Positions 1 through 10,679 of a DNA stretch of 64,000 nt are shown one piece after another. The position numbers and the translations under genes are program-made. Source of the DNA: Acidobacteriota bacterium (lineage in GTDB: Bacteria; Acidobacteriota; Thermoanaerobaculia; Multivoradales; JAGPDF01); assembly GCA_014584695.1 (NCBI GenBank), contig JACTMI010000028.1, forward strand, positions 186,001-250,000, in the 5' to 3' direction. Every line of letters begins with the position of its first letter. Within the stretch, counting starts at the first letter, position 1. A model generated the notes under the pieces. It saw nothing but the letters and a program-made list of their open reading frames with translations, was not told the DNA's origin and ran no database searches.

Positions 1-1
1 G

Positions 2-331
2 GGCTGGGCCTTGCAGGAGCTCGCCTGCCGCCGCCTCGGGGAGGCCGGGTACCCGACTCCGATCAGCCACCCCGGAACCCTCACGGGCTACGTCCACGGG
101 CTCGGTCACGGTGTCGGCTACGAGTTGCACGAGTACCCGAGCTTCAAGCAGCACGCGGGCGAGGAGGGGGTGCTGGAGGCCGGCGATGTCGTCACGCTCG
201 AGCCCGGTCTCTACGATCCGGCGCCCGGCGGGTATGGCGTGCGCCTGGAGGACCTCGTGGTGATCGGGGATGCGGGCCATCAGAACTGGACCCCGTTGCC
301 CTACGACCTCGATCCGCGCGCCTGGCGCTGA
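2..331 (+). CDS. M24 family aminopeptidase (Xaa-Pro type), C-terminal part
   Basis: This gene enters from the left edge, so only the last ~109 codons are present. The protein belongs to the creatinase/Xaa-Pro peptidase fold, whose members remove an N-terminal residue next to proline using two metal ions. Late-domain signatures are visible: GHGVGYELHE (metal-binding His in the GHGVG box), a glutamate in TLEPGLYDP, and the final metal-binding glutamate in VRLEDLVV. The order and spacing fit the C-terminal half of the family. It ends with TGA and is followed by three hairpins and then an ATPase gene on the same strand. Prolidase and Xaa-Pro aminopeptidase cannot be separated without the N-terminal half. 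Confidence 0.9.
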   Translation, partial: GWALQELACRRLGEAGYPTPISHPGTLTGYVHGLGHGVGYELHEYPSFKQHAGEEGVLEAGDVVTLEPGLYDPAPGGYGVRLEDLVVIGDAGHQNWTPLPYDLDPRAWR

Positions 332-378
332 ACCGCCGCACCTCACAGGCTCAGGATCCTCAGCAGAAGCACCTCCGA

Positions 379-461
379 GCGAGCCGCGAGGCTCGCAACC
401 GCGGAGGGGTGAGGGCACCGGATTCACTCCGGTGCCCGAGGGGAGGGCGCGAGCCCTCCCC
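379..461 (+). terminator. Three consecutive hairpins after the M24 peptidase
   Basis: Three perfect stems follow one another. The first pairs GCGAGCC (379-385) with GGCTCGC (390-396) around a GCGA loop. The second pairs GGGCACCGGA (413-422) with TCCGGTGCCC (428-437). The third pairs GGGGAGGGC (440-448) with GCCCTCCCC (453-461), again around GCGA. No clear T tract follows, so these may stabilise the RNA end or act bidirectionally rather than as classical intrinsic terminators. The rest of 332-533 shows no gene. Confidence 0.55.
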
Positions 462-533
462 TGTGGAATCGACCCAGGCTCGCCGAACACCCGAACTGGC
501 GCCTGGCTTCGATAGGCTCGGGCGGGAGGCGTC

Positions 534-2933
534 ATGACCGGATTCGAGAAGCTCGGAGTTTTCTATCTCGGCCGCCCGCTCGACCCCGCCACGCTGGCTC
601 CGCTGGCTCCGGTCGCGGAGCCGCTGCTCTACGACGCGCGCGACCTGGTGACCCATGCGGTCATCGTCGGCATGACCGGGAGCGGCAAGACCGGTCTGGG
701 GATCGGCCTGCTCGAGGAGGCGGCCATCGACGGCGTCCCGGCGGTGATCGTCGATCCCAAGGGCGACCTCACCAACCTGTTGCTGACCTTCCCGGAGCTG
801 CGGCCGGAGGATTTCCTCCCCTTCGTGCGCGAAGAGGACGCGGCGCGCAAGGGGATCGGGCGCGAAGAGCTGGCCGCTCAGGAGGCGGAGAAGTGGCGGC
901 GCGGTCTCGCTTCCTGGGGCCAGGACGGGGAGCGGATCCGGCGCTTCCGCGAAGCCGCCGAAGTGGCGGTCTTTACGCCCGGCAGCGAGATCGGACGGCC
1001 GCTGTCGATCCTGGCCTCGTTCGCGGCGCCGCCGCCGGAGGTCGTCGCCGACGGCGATCTCCTCCGCGACCGGGTCGAGACCTCCGCGACCAGCCTGCTG
1101 GCGCTGCTCGGCGTCGACGCCGATCCGCTGAGGAGCCGGGAGCACATCCTCCTGGCCTCTCTCCTCGACGCCGCCTGGCGGGCCGGCCGGGACTACGATC
1201 TGCCCGGGCTCATCGCCGACCTGCAGCAGCCGCCGCTCGCCAGAGTCGGGGTGCTCGAGGTCGAGACCTTCCTACCGGCGCAAGACCGCTTCGCTCTCGC
1301 GCTCCGGCTGAACAACCTGCTGGCCGCGCCTGGCTTCGACGTCTGGCTGCGCGGCGAGGCGCTGTCTTTCGACCGCCTGCTCTACGGTGCCACGGGCAAG
1401 CCGCGGCTCGCCGTGGTCTCGATCGCCCACCTGTCGGACGCCGAGCGGATGTTCCTGGTCGCGCTGCTGCTCAACGAGGCGGTGGCCTGGATGCGTAGCC
1501 GCCCGGGCAGCTCGAGCCTGCGTGCGCTGCTCTACATGGACGAGGTTTTCGGCTACTTGCCGCCGGTGGCGAATCCGCCGTCGAAAAAGCCGATGCTGAC
1601 GCTGCTCAAGCAGGCGCGCGCATTCGGCTTGGGCGTCGTCCTCGCCACCCAGAATCCGGTCGACCTCGACTACCGGGCGCTATCGAACATCGGCACTTGG
1701 TTTCTCGGTCGGCTGCAGACGGAGCGCGACAAGGCGCGCGTGCTCGACGGCCTCGAAGGCGCTTCGACCGCCTCCGGAGCGGTCTTCGACCGGCCGTCGA
1801 TGGACCGCATCCTGTCCGCGCTCAAGGCCCGCAACTTCCTGCTCCACAATGTCCACGACACGGGGCCGAGCCTGTTCGAGACGCGCTGGGTACTCTCTTA
1901 CCTCGCCGGACCCATCGACCGGGCGCAGCTGCGCCAGTTGGTCGGCCCGCCGGCGCCGAGGGTGGAGGCCGAGCCACCGGTCGCCGCGCCGGCTGCGGTT
2001 CTGGCCGGAGCCTCCGCGCCGGCCCCCCGGCCGGTGCTCCCCCCCGGGATTCCCCAACTCTTCGTACCGCCCGGCAGCGGCGGGGAGGTCCGATATCGGC
2101 CGGCGCTCGCAGGATTCGGTCGTGTCCATCTCGAGAGCCCGAAGCACGGGGTGGCGGAGGTCGTCGAGGCGGCTCGTCTGGCTCCGCTCGCCGCCGACGG
2201 CGGCCTGGACTGGCTTGCGGCCGCCGAGCTCGAGGTCCCCGAACGGGACCTCGAGTCCGAGCCGCGGAGCGGGGCGAGCTTTGCCGAGTTGCCGGCCCGG
2301 GCGCTCCGGAAGGAGAGCTTCGGGAAGTGGGAGAAGGACTTCGCGGACGCTCTCTACCGCTCGGTGCGGATCGAGCTCCGGAGCTTGCCGGCGGTCGGAG
2401 CCGTGTCGCGGCCGGGGGAGTCGGAGCGCGACTTCCGGATTCGGCTGACCGATCTCGCGCGCGAGGCGCGCGACGCCGAGGTCGAGCGGACGCGGGCGAA
2501 GTGGGCGCCGCGTTTCACCCAGCTCGACGAGCGGATCCGCCGTGCCGAGGCGAAGGTCGAGGCCGAGAAGCAGCAAGCGACGACGAGAAAGCTGGAGACG
2601 GCCATCTCGGCGGGCAGCACGCTGTTGGGGGCCTTCTTCGGTCGCAAGACGATCTCGGCCACCACGCTCGGGCGGGCGACCACGACCATGCGCTCCGCGT
2701 CGCGCAGCGCCAAGGAGGCGCGCGACGTGGACCTGGCCGCAGAGAGTCTGGAGACCCTGCGGACGCGCCGTGGGGAGCTCGAGCGCGAGCTCGAGCGCGA
2801 GCTCGAGCTGATCGCCGGGCGGGTGGATCCGCTCACCGTGCCGCTCGAAACCGTCGTGGTCAAGCCCCGCAAGACCGACGTCGAGGTGCGCCAGGTGATG
2901 CTCGCCTGGGTGCCCGAAGGGGCCGGCGCTTGA
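534..2933 (+). CDS. HerA/DUF87-type ATP-binding protein with C-terminal coiled coil
   Basis: This 799-residue P-loop ATPase resembles the HerA/VirB4-like motor superfamily. A Walker A box GMTGSGKTG lies near residue 46, followed by a VDPKGDLTNLL segment. A Walker B-like LLYMDEVF lies near residue 333, and TQNPVDLDYRAL follows with a conserved sensor-like Gln. Residues ~450-520 are Pro/Ala rich. The last ~180 residues are charged and helical, including three ELER units encoded by a 12-nt tandem repeat (about 2775-2809). The ATG has a GGGAGG Shine-Dalgarno 5 nt upstream, and a TAGGCT hexamer lies at 513-518. No NurA, Sir2 or conjugation partner is adjacent, so DNA translocation is only an inference from the fold. 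It stands alone and converges on the cupin gene. Confidence 0.75.
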   Translation: MTGFEKLGVFYLGRPLDPATLAPLAPVAEPLLYDARDLVTHAVIVGMTGSGKTGLGIGLLEEAAIDGVPAVIVDPKGDLTNLLLTFPELRPEDFLPFVREEDAARKGIGREELAAQEAEKWRRGLASWGQDGERIRRFREAAEVAVFTPGSEIGRPLSILASFAAPPPEVVADGDLLRDRVETSATSLLALLGVDADPLRSREHILLASLLDAAWRAGRDYDLPGLIADLQQPPLARVGVLEVETFLPAQDRFALALRLNNLLAAPGFDVWLRGEALSFDRLLYGATGKPRLAVVSIAHLSDAERMFLVALLLNEAVAWMRSRPGSSSLRALLYMDEVFGYLPPVANPPSKKPMLTLLKQARAFGLGVVLATQNPVDLDYRALSNIGTWFLGRLQTERDKARVLDGLEGASTASGAVFDRPSMDRILSALKARNFLLHNVHDTGPSLFETRWVLSYLAGPIDRAQLRQLVGPPAPRVEAEPPVAAPAAVLAGASAPAPRPVLPPGIPQLFVPPGSGGEVRYRPALAGFGRVHLESPKHGVAEVVEAARLAPLAADGGLDWLAAAELEVPERDLESEPRSGASFAELPARALRKESFGKWEKDFADALYRSVRIELRSLPAVGAVSRPGESERDFRIRLTDLAREARDAEVERTRAKWAPRFTQLDERIRRAEAKVEAEKQQATTRKLETAISAGSTLLGAFFGRKTISATTLGRATTTMRSASRSAKEARDVDLAAESLETLRTRRGELERELERELELIAGRVDPLTVPLETVVVKPRKTDVEVRQVMLAWVPEGAGA

Positions 2934-2941
2934 AGCGCGAC

Positions 2942-2959
2942 GCCTCCCGCTCGGGGAGG
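2942..2959. terminator. Short hairpin between convergent genes
   Basis: CCTCCC pairs with GGGAGG around a short GC-rich loop in the 70-nt gap between the ATPase gene and the oppositely oriented cupin gene. A hairpin here could serve both directions. There is no T tract, so the call is weak. Confidence 0.3.
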
Positions 2960-3003
2960 TCGGGGGGCGGACCGCGTGAGGCGAGGCCGCGGCTGGGCGG
3001 CGG

Positions 3004-3423
3004 CTACTTGGGCTCGATGATCAGGTAGACGACCGTCGAATCGCCGACGTTCAGCACCTCGTGCCAGGCGACGCCAGCGCTGTGGAAGCTGCTGCCCGTG
3101 GTGATCTCGACCTCGCGAGGGCCACGCTCGTCGGTGACGCGCATGCGCCCGCCGGCGAGCGCATAACCGAAGTGAGGGGGGTGGAAGTGCCGCTCGTGGC
3201 CGACGCCGGGCGCAAACGAGCAGCGCAGCACGCGCAGCGCCGCGTCCTCGTGCAGGCGCTCGCAGACCGGATCTCCGCGCCAACCGGCAGCCAGCGGGTC
3301 CGGCAGCGAATGGGGACGGAGGGAGAGGCTGCAGCCCGCCCAGACGAGGGCGGCGAGAAGCAGCGCCGCGGGCCGGGACGGTCGACGCGCCTTCGTCCGG
3401 GCGGCGGGGTCCAGCGCGGACAT
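3004..3423 (-). CDS. Small cupin-domain lipoprotein
   Basis: This 139-residue protein has an N-terminal export signal: a basic start, the hydrophobic run PAALLLAALVWAGC, and a Cys compatible with lipidation. The lipobox has Trp at -3, which is atypical. The rest is a single cupin barrel with a first metal motif around RHFHPPHFGY followed by Gly, and a second around GVAWHEVLN. The fold often binds a metal, but the substrate is unknown. The ATG lies 11 nt after the guaB stop on the same strand, so it is probably co-transcribed with guaB. No strong Shine-Dalgarno is visible. Confidence 0.75.
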   Translation of the reverse strand: MSALDPAARTKARRPSRPAALLLAALVWAGCSLSLRPHSLPDPLAAGWRGDPVCERLHEDAALRVLRCSFAPGVGHERHFHPPHFGYALAGGRMRVTDERGPREVEITTGSSFHSAGVAWHEVLNVGDSTVVYLIIEPK

Positions 3424-3434
3424 CCGGGCCGCGG

Positions 3435-4910
3435 CTACCGCTCGATCCAGTAGTTGGGGGACTCCTTCGTGATCACCACGTCGTGGGCGTGGCTCTCCTT
3501 GAGGCCCGCGGCGGTGATGCGGAGGAACTCGGTTCGAGTGCGCAGGTGCTCGATCGTGGCGGCGCCGGCGAGGCCCATGCCACTGCGCAGCCCGCCGGTG
3601 ATCTGGGGCAGCATGACGTGCACGCTCCCCTTGTGCGGCACCATGCCTTCGATCCCTTCGGGCACCAGCTTCGACAGCGGCAAGCCGCCATCCTGGAAGT
3701 AGCGGTCGGCGCTGCCGCGCGCCATCGCCGAGAGCGAGCCCATCCCGCGGTAGGCCTTGTAGGTCCGGCCCTGATAGAGGATCGTCTCGCCCGGACTCTC
3801 CTCGGTGCCGGCGAACAGCGAGCCGATCATGACCGCGCCCGCGCCCGCCGCGATCGCCTTGGTCACGTCGCCCGAGAACTTGACGCCGCCGTCCGCGATC
3901 ACCGGCACGTCGTGCTCGGCGGCGGCGCGGGCGCAGTCCTGGATGGCCGTGATCTGGGGAACTCCGGCGCCTGTGACCACGCGGGTCGTGCAGATGGAGC
4001 CCGGGCCGATGCCGATCTTCACGCAGTCGGCGCCCCGCTCGATGGCGGCGCGCGTCGCCGCCGCGGTGGCGACGTTGCCGACCATCAAGGCGACGTCGGG
4101 AAAGCGCTCGCGCAGCCTCGCCGCGGCGGCGAGGACGCCTTCGCTGTGGCCATGCGACGAGTCGAGCACCAGGATGTCGACCTTGGCCTCGACCAGCGCC
4201 TGCGCGCGCTCGAGGTAGTCGCCCGCCGCACCCACCGCGGCGCCGACCCGGAGCCGGCCCAGGTCGTCCTTGCAGGCGCCCGGATACTCGATCATCTTCT
4301 GGATGTCCTTGACCGTGATCAGGCCCTTGAGGTTGCCGTCGGTGTCGACCACCAGCAGCTTCTCGATCTTGTGCTGGTGCAAGAGCTCCTTGGCTTCGTC
4401 GAGGGTCGTCCCCTCGGGCACGGTGACCAGTCTGTCCTTGGTCATCAGGTCGGCGATCGTCCGGTCGGTGTTGCTCTCGAACCGCAGGTCGCGATTGGTC
4501 AGGATGCCGACCAGCCGGCCGTCCTGATCGGTGACCGGGACGCCCGAGATCTTGAAGCGCGCCATGACGTCGAGCGCCTCGGCGATCCGCTGGCCGGGCC
4601 GCATCGTCACCGGATCGACGATCATCCCGGCTTCCGAGCGCTTGACCTTGTCGACCTCCTCGGCCTGCAGGTCGATGGGCAGGTTCTTGTGGATGATGCC
4701 CAGGCCCCCCTCCTGCGCCAGCGCGATGGCGAGCCGCGACTCGGTCACCGTGTCCATGGCCGCCGAGAGGATCGGGATGTTGAGGCGAATGCGGCGGCAG
4801 AGCCGGGTCGAGAGGTCGACGTCGTTGGGGTGGATCTCGGAAAAACCGGGGACGATCAGGACGTCGTCGAAGGTCAGGGCTAGACGGGGGGCGGTGGGGG
4901 CTTCGCTCAT
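3435..4910 (-). CDS. guaB: Inosine-5'-monophosphate dehydrogenase
   Basis: IMP dehydrogenase oxidises IMP to XMP with NAD+, the committed step of GMP synthesis. The 491-residue product matches the family length. It begins with [15 protein letters not shown], has two CBS modules inserted at about residues 100-215, and carries the catalytic loop [11 protein letters not shown] with the nucleophilic Cys. The flap region [10 protein letters not shown] and a C-terminal GLRSGMG segment are also present. The chosen ATG at 4910 gives the normal N-terminus; the reading frame stays open much further upstream, but that part has no homology-like content. The 160 nt between guaB and secA contain no gene. 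Confidence 0.97.
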   Translation of the reverse strand: MSEAPTAPRLALTFDDVLIVPGFSEIHPNDVDLSTRLCRRIRLNIPILSAAMDTVTESRLAIALAQEGGLGIIHKNLPIDLQAEEVDKVKRSEAGMIVDPVTMRPGQRIAEALDVMARFKISGVPVTDQDGRLVGILTNRDLRFESNTDRTIADLMTKDRLVTVPEGTTLDEAKELLHQHKIEKLLVVDTDGNLKGLITVKDIQKMIEYPGACKDDLGRLRVGAAVGAAGDYLERAQALVEAKVDILVLDSSHGHSEGVLAAAARLRERFPDVALMVGNVATAAATRAAIERGADCVKIGIGPGSICTTRVVTGAGVPQITAIQDCARAAAEHDVPVIADGGVKFSGDVTKAIAAGAGAVMIGSLFAGTEESPGETILYQGRTYKAYRGMGSLSAMARGSADRYFQDGGLPLSKLVPEGIEGMVPHKGSVHVMLPQITGGLRSGMGLAGAATIEHLRTRTEFLRITAAGLKESHAHDVVITKESPNYWIER

Positions 4911-5070
4911 GGTCCTCGCTAGGCTCGAGTCGGCGGCCGGATCCGGTGCCTGAGAGACGATATCAGAGTAGACCCGAGCCCCCTCACTACGACGGCGGTG
5001 ACCCGCAGGCCACCTGGCGGCCCAGACGGCGAAAAGGAGCGAGGGTGCGCTGCGGTGGCAGCTCGCGCGG

Positions 5071-7851
<2,781 letters not shown>

Positions 7852-8021
7852 TCCCGATCTCTCTGAATGAAAAGGAGTTACGGCGCCGCCTCGGGGCCGC
7901 TCAGCGACCAGTCTAGCAGAGCGGCGGCGCCGGCCTCGCGGCCGCAGGACACCGCCCTCGGGTGGAGAACCCGTACCGGCTGGCGGTTCTTCCCGCTTCC
8001 GCGCCGCAGCGGCGCGCCGGT

Positions 8022-8900
8022 TCAGCCGCTCGTGCGGCCGCGATCCAACATGTAGGCGAGCGGGTTGACCGACTTGCCGTCGATCTGTACCTCGTAGTGC
8101 AGGTGGTAGCCGGTCGAGCGTCCGGTGTTGCCGACCAGGCCCACGATCTGACCTCGGTCCACCCTCTGGCCCGCCGAGACCTGAATCCTGGACAGGTGGC
8201 CGTAGACCGTGGTCACGCCGAAGCCGTGGGCGACGAACACGGCCCGGCCGAGGGGGCCGTACTCGCTGGTCTTGACCACCACGCCGGCCGCCGACGCCTT
8301 GACCGGCGCGCCGGGAGGAGCGGAGATGTCGATGCCCGAGTGCAGCGCCCGCTGACCGGTCAACGGGTCCCGCCGGATGCCGTAGCCGCTGGTCAGGATC
8401 CCGGCCACCGGAGTGATCGCGGGCGTCGAGGAGATCAGCTTCAGGTTCTCGCCGAGGCGGGACTCCACCCGGTCGAGGGTCTGGAGAAGCCCTCCGGAGC
8501 GGCGCTCGAGGTCGGCGAGGGCGAGATCGGAGGGTGAGGCGGCGAGGCGGACTTCACCTCCGAGGCCGCCTTCCGACGAGCTGCCCAGGTTCTCGAGGCC
8601 GGCTACGATCGCGAGCTTGCGCGTGCGGTCCTCGTGCTCTCCGAGCTGGGCGTGCAGGCCCTGCAGCCGGGCCTCGAAGGACTGGTTGGTCAGCCGGAGC
8701 TTCTCGTTTTCTTCCTGCAGACGGGCGAGCTCGAGGTGGTCGACACGCGAGGTCAGGTAGGACCAAGTCGTGAGTGTCGCCGCCAGCAGGAGGATCGTGA
8801 GCGCCGCTCCGCCCGCCAGGATCTGCCAAGTCGCCAGCCGCCACTTCCGGAGCTGGGAGCTGTCGCCGCGGACGAAGATGAGCGTATGGAACCTCTGCAT
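8022..8900 (-). CDS. Membrane-anchored M23 (LytM) metallopeptidase
   Basis: This 292-residue cell-wall endopeptidase homologue is predicted to cut peptide cross-links in peptidoglycan, or to activate amidases as EnvC/NlpD-like proteins do. One transmembrane segment (about residues 25-47) is followed by a coiled coil (about 52-90) and a C-terminal LytM domain. The zinc ligands are visible as HSGID near residue 184 and HLH in GYHLHYEV near residue 263, so the enzyme looks catalytically intact. The start at 8900 (MQRFHTL) is preferred over an in-frame ATG at 8927 because GAGAGGGA lies just upstream of it. It has its own promoter at 8988-9015. secA follows 170 nt downstream on the same strand. 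Confidence 0.9.
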   Translation of the reverse strand: MQRFHTLIFVRGDSSQLRKWRLATWQILAGGAALTILLLAATLTTWSYLTSRVDHLELARLQEENEKLRLTNQSFEARLQGLHAQLGEHEDRTRKLAIVAGLENLGSSSEGGLGGEVRLAASPSDLALADLERRSGGLLQTLDRVESRLGENLKLISSTPAITPVAGILTSGYGIRRDPLTGQRALHSGIDISAPPGAPVKASAAGVVVKTSEYGPLGRAVFVAHGFGVTTVYGHLSRIQVSAGQRVDRGQIVGLVGNTGRSTGYHLHYEVQIDGKSVNPLAYMLDRGRTSG

Positions 8901-8987
8901 TCCCTCTCTCTCTCGATCGGAAGTCACGCCTACCGAACGGACCGGGGTGACGCGAGCGTTACAGACGGCCGGACCGGAATCGATGGA

Positions 8988-9015
8988 ATTGTACTGATCG
9001 AGCCGATCAAGTCAA
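8988..9015 (-). promoter_or_regulatory. Sigma-70-type promoter of the M23 peptidase gene
   Basis: Read on the minus strand, TTGACT (9010-9015) is followed after 16 nt by TACAAT (8988-8993), close to the housekeeping consensus. Transcription would start near 8981, giving a leader of about 80 nt before the ATG at 8900. It is the best -35/-10 pair I found in the window. Confidence 0.75.
8995..9009. promoter_or_regulatory. Operator-like palindrome inside the promoter spacer
   Basis: TGATCG-AGC-CGATCA is a perfect 15-bp inverted repeat. It occupies almost the whole spacer between the -35 and -10 elements of the M23 promoter. A protein bound here would block RNA polymerase, or could remodel the spacer. 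No regulator gene is next to it. Confidence 0.5.
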
Positions 9016-9055
9016 CCTCTTGTCGATCATGCGGTTACCGCATCGGCCGGGCGGC

Positions 9056-10579
9056 TCAGCCGCGCAGGCGCCGATCCAATCCACGGTATTGGATGGCTTC
9101 CGCCACGTGGGCCGGCTGGATTTCGGCCACTCCGGCGAGGTCGGCGATCGTGCGAGCCACCTTGAGCACCCGGGTCAGAGCGCGCGCGGAGAGCCCGAGC
9201 CGCTCGAAGGCGCTCTCGAGCAGGGCGCGGCCGGCCCCGTCGAGCCGGCAGAACCGGTGCACTCCGGCCGAGTCGAGACAGGCGTTCACCGGGGTCGGAT
9301 GGTCGCCGGGCAGACGCTCGCGCTGACGCTCGCGGGCTCGCGCCACGCGCGCGGCGACGAGGGCGCTCCCTTCGGCCGGGGTCTCGCGCAGTTCTTGAAT
9401 GCGCAGCGCTGGCACCTCGACGTGGAGGTCGATGCGATCCAGTAGCGGCCCGCTGATGCGGGCCCGGTAGCGTTCGACCGCTGGCAGGGGGCACCGGCAC
9501 GGGTGGCGGGGATCCCCGAGGTGGCCGCACGGACAGGGGTTCATCGCCGCGAGCAGGGTGAAACGGGCGGGGAACTGCAGACAGGCGCGGGCGCGAACCA
9601 CCGAAACGGTCCCCTCTTCCAAGGGCTGGCGCAGGGCCTCGAGCGTGTCGCGGCGGAACTCGGCCAACTCGTCGAGGAAGAGGACACCGGCATGGGCGAG
9701 GCTGACCTCACCGGGCCTCGGCAGCGGACCACCGCCGATCAGGCCTGGCGTCGAGATGCCGGGGTGAGGGGCGCGGAACGGGCGGCGGCGCAGCAGCCCT
9801 GCCGGGGGCTCGTCGGCGACCAGCGAGTGGACCTTGGTGACCGCCACCGCCTCGGCCGGAGACAGCGCCGGCAGCAGGCCGGGGAGAGTGCGGGCGAGCA
9901 GGGTCTTGCCGGCGCCCGGCGGGCCGACGAAGATGAGGTTGTGACCGCCGGCGGCGGCGACCTCGAGGGCCCGCTTGGCCGTCTGCTGACCCCGCACTTC
10001 GGCCAGGTCGACCTCGGACGCTGCCGCCGGTGGAGCGCCGTCGGCAGGGCGCGCGGGCGTGAGTGGGCGCTCGCCGAGCAGGTGGCCGAGGGCCTCCGCG
10101 AGCGAGCCGACACCCAGCACCGGGAGCGCATCGGTCGCGGCCGCCTCGCCGGCGTTGCGCTCCGGCAGCAGCAGCTCTCGGGCGCCCAGGCGGCCCGCGA
10201 GATCCGCGATCGCGAGGCCGCCGCGGACCGGCCGGACGGCGCCATCGAGCCCCAGCTCACCACACAGGAAACGGCCCGCGAGAGCGCTTTCGGGTAGCGC
10301 ACCGTGCGCGGCCAACAAGCCGAGCGCGATCGCCAGATCGAGGTGATTCCCCTCCTTGCGCAGATCCGCTGGCGCGAGGTTGACCGTGACCGCGCGGGGC
10401 GGCAGGTCGAAGCCGCAGTTGCGCAGGGCGCTGCGCACGCGCTCGCGGCTCTCCCGCACGGCGGCGTCGGGCAGGCCGACGATCTGGATCTGCGGCAGGC
10501 CGGTCTGAACGTCGACTTCGACTTCGACGGGACGGGCTTCGATGCCCCAGGGGGTGGCGGTCACGGCGCGAGCGAGCAT
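9056..10579 (-). CDS. comM: YifB/ComM family AAA+ ATPase (Mg-chelatase-like)
   Basis: ComM-type hexameric helicases drive branch migration during integration of transforming DNA. The 507-residue product has the N-terminal ChlI-like domain starting MLARAVTATPWGIEARPVEVEV, with GLPDAAVRESRERV after it. The central AAA+ module has Walker A GPPGAGKTLLARTLPGLLP near residue 215 and Walker B LFLDELAEF. A cysteine-bearing NPCPCGHLGDP segment and the C-terminal helical domain ending DRRLRG follow. The ATG at 10579 was chosen because the protein family begins there, although the frame remains open to 10969. No other competence gene is close by. Confidence 0.92.
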   Translation of the reverse strand: MLARAVTATPWGIEARPVEVEVDVQTGLPQIQIVGLPDAAVRESRERVRSALRNCGFDLPPRAVTVNLAPADLRKEGNHLDLAIALGLLAAHGALPESALAGRFLCGELGLDGAVRPVRGGLAIADLAGRLGARELLLPERNAGEAAATDALPVLGVGSLAEALGHLLGERPLTPARPADGAPPAAASEVDLAEVRGQQTAKRALEVAAAGGHNLIFVGPPGAGKTLLARTLPGLLPALSPAEAVAVTKVHSLVADEPPAGLLRRRPFRAPHPGISTPGLIGGGPLPRPGEVSLAHAGVLFLDELAEFRRDTLEALRQPLEEGTVSVVRARACLQFPARFTLLAAMNPCPCGHLGDPRHPCRCPLPAVERYRARISGPLLDRIDLHVEVPALRIQELRETPAEGSALVAARVARARERQRERLPGDHPTPVNACLDSAGVHRFCRLDGAGRALLESAFERLGLSARALTRVLKVARTIADLAGVAEIQPAHVAEAIQYRGLDRRLRG

Positions 10580-10679
10580 GCCCCGAAGAGACGCAATCCG
10601 GGGCGCTGGACTCGCGCACGCCGCCGGAGAGGGCGGCGCACCGCACGCTGGAGATCGCGGTTCGGGTGCTCCGAGCGGC

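Noticed and set aside
360-1145. Long minus-strand open frame antisense to the ATPase gene
   Set aside because: Composition is typical of a high-GC shadow frame (Arg/Gly/Ala/Pro rich, no motifs), and the plus-strand gene has clear Walker boxes.
8001-8015. Terminator after the M23 peptidase gene (GCGCCGC-A-GCGGCGC)
   Set aside because: The loop is too short for the full stem and no T tract follows, so it is at most a weak 5-bp hairpin.
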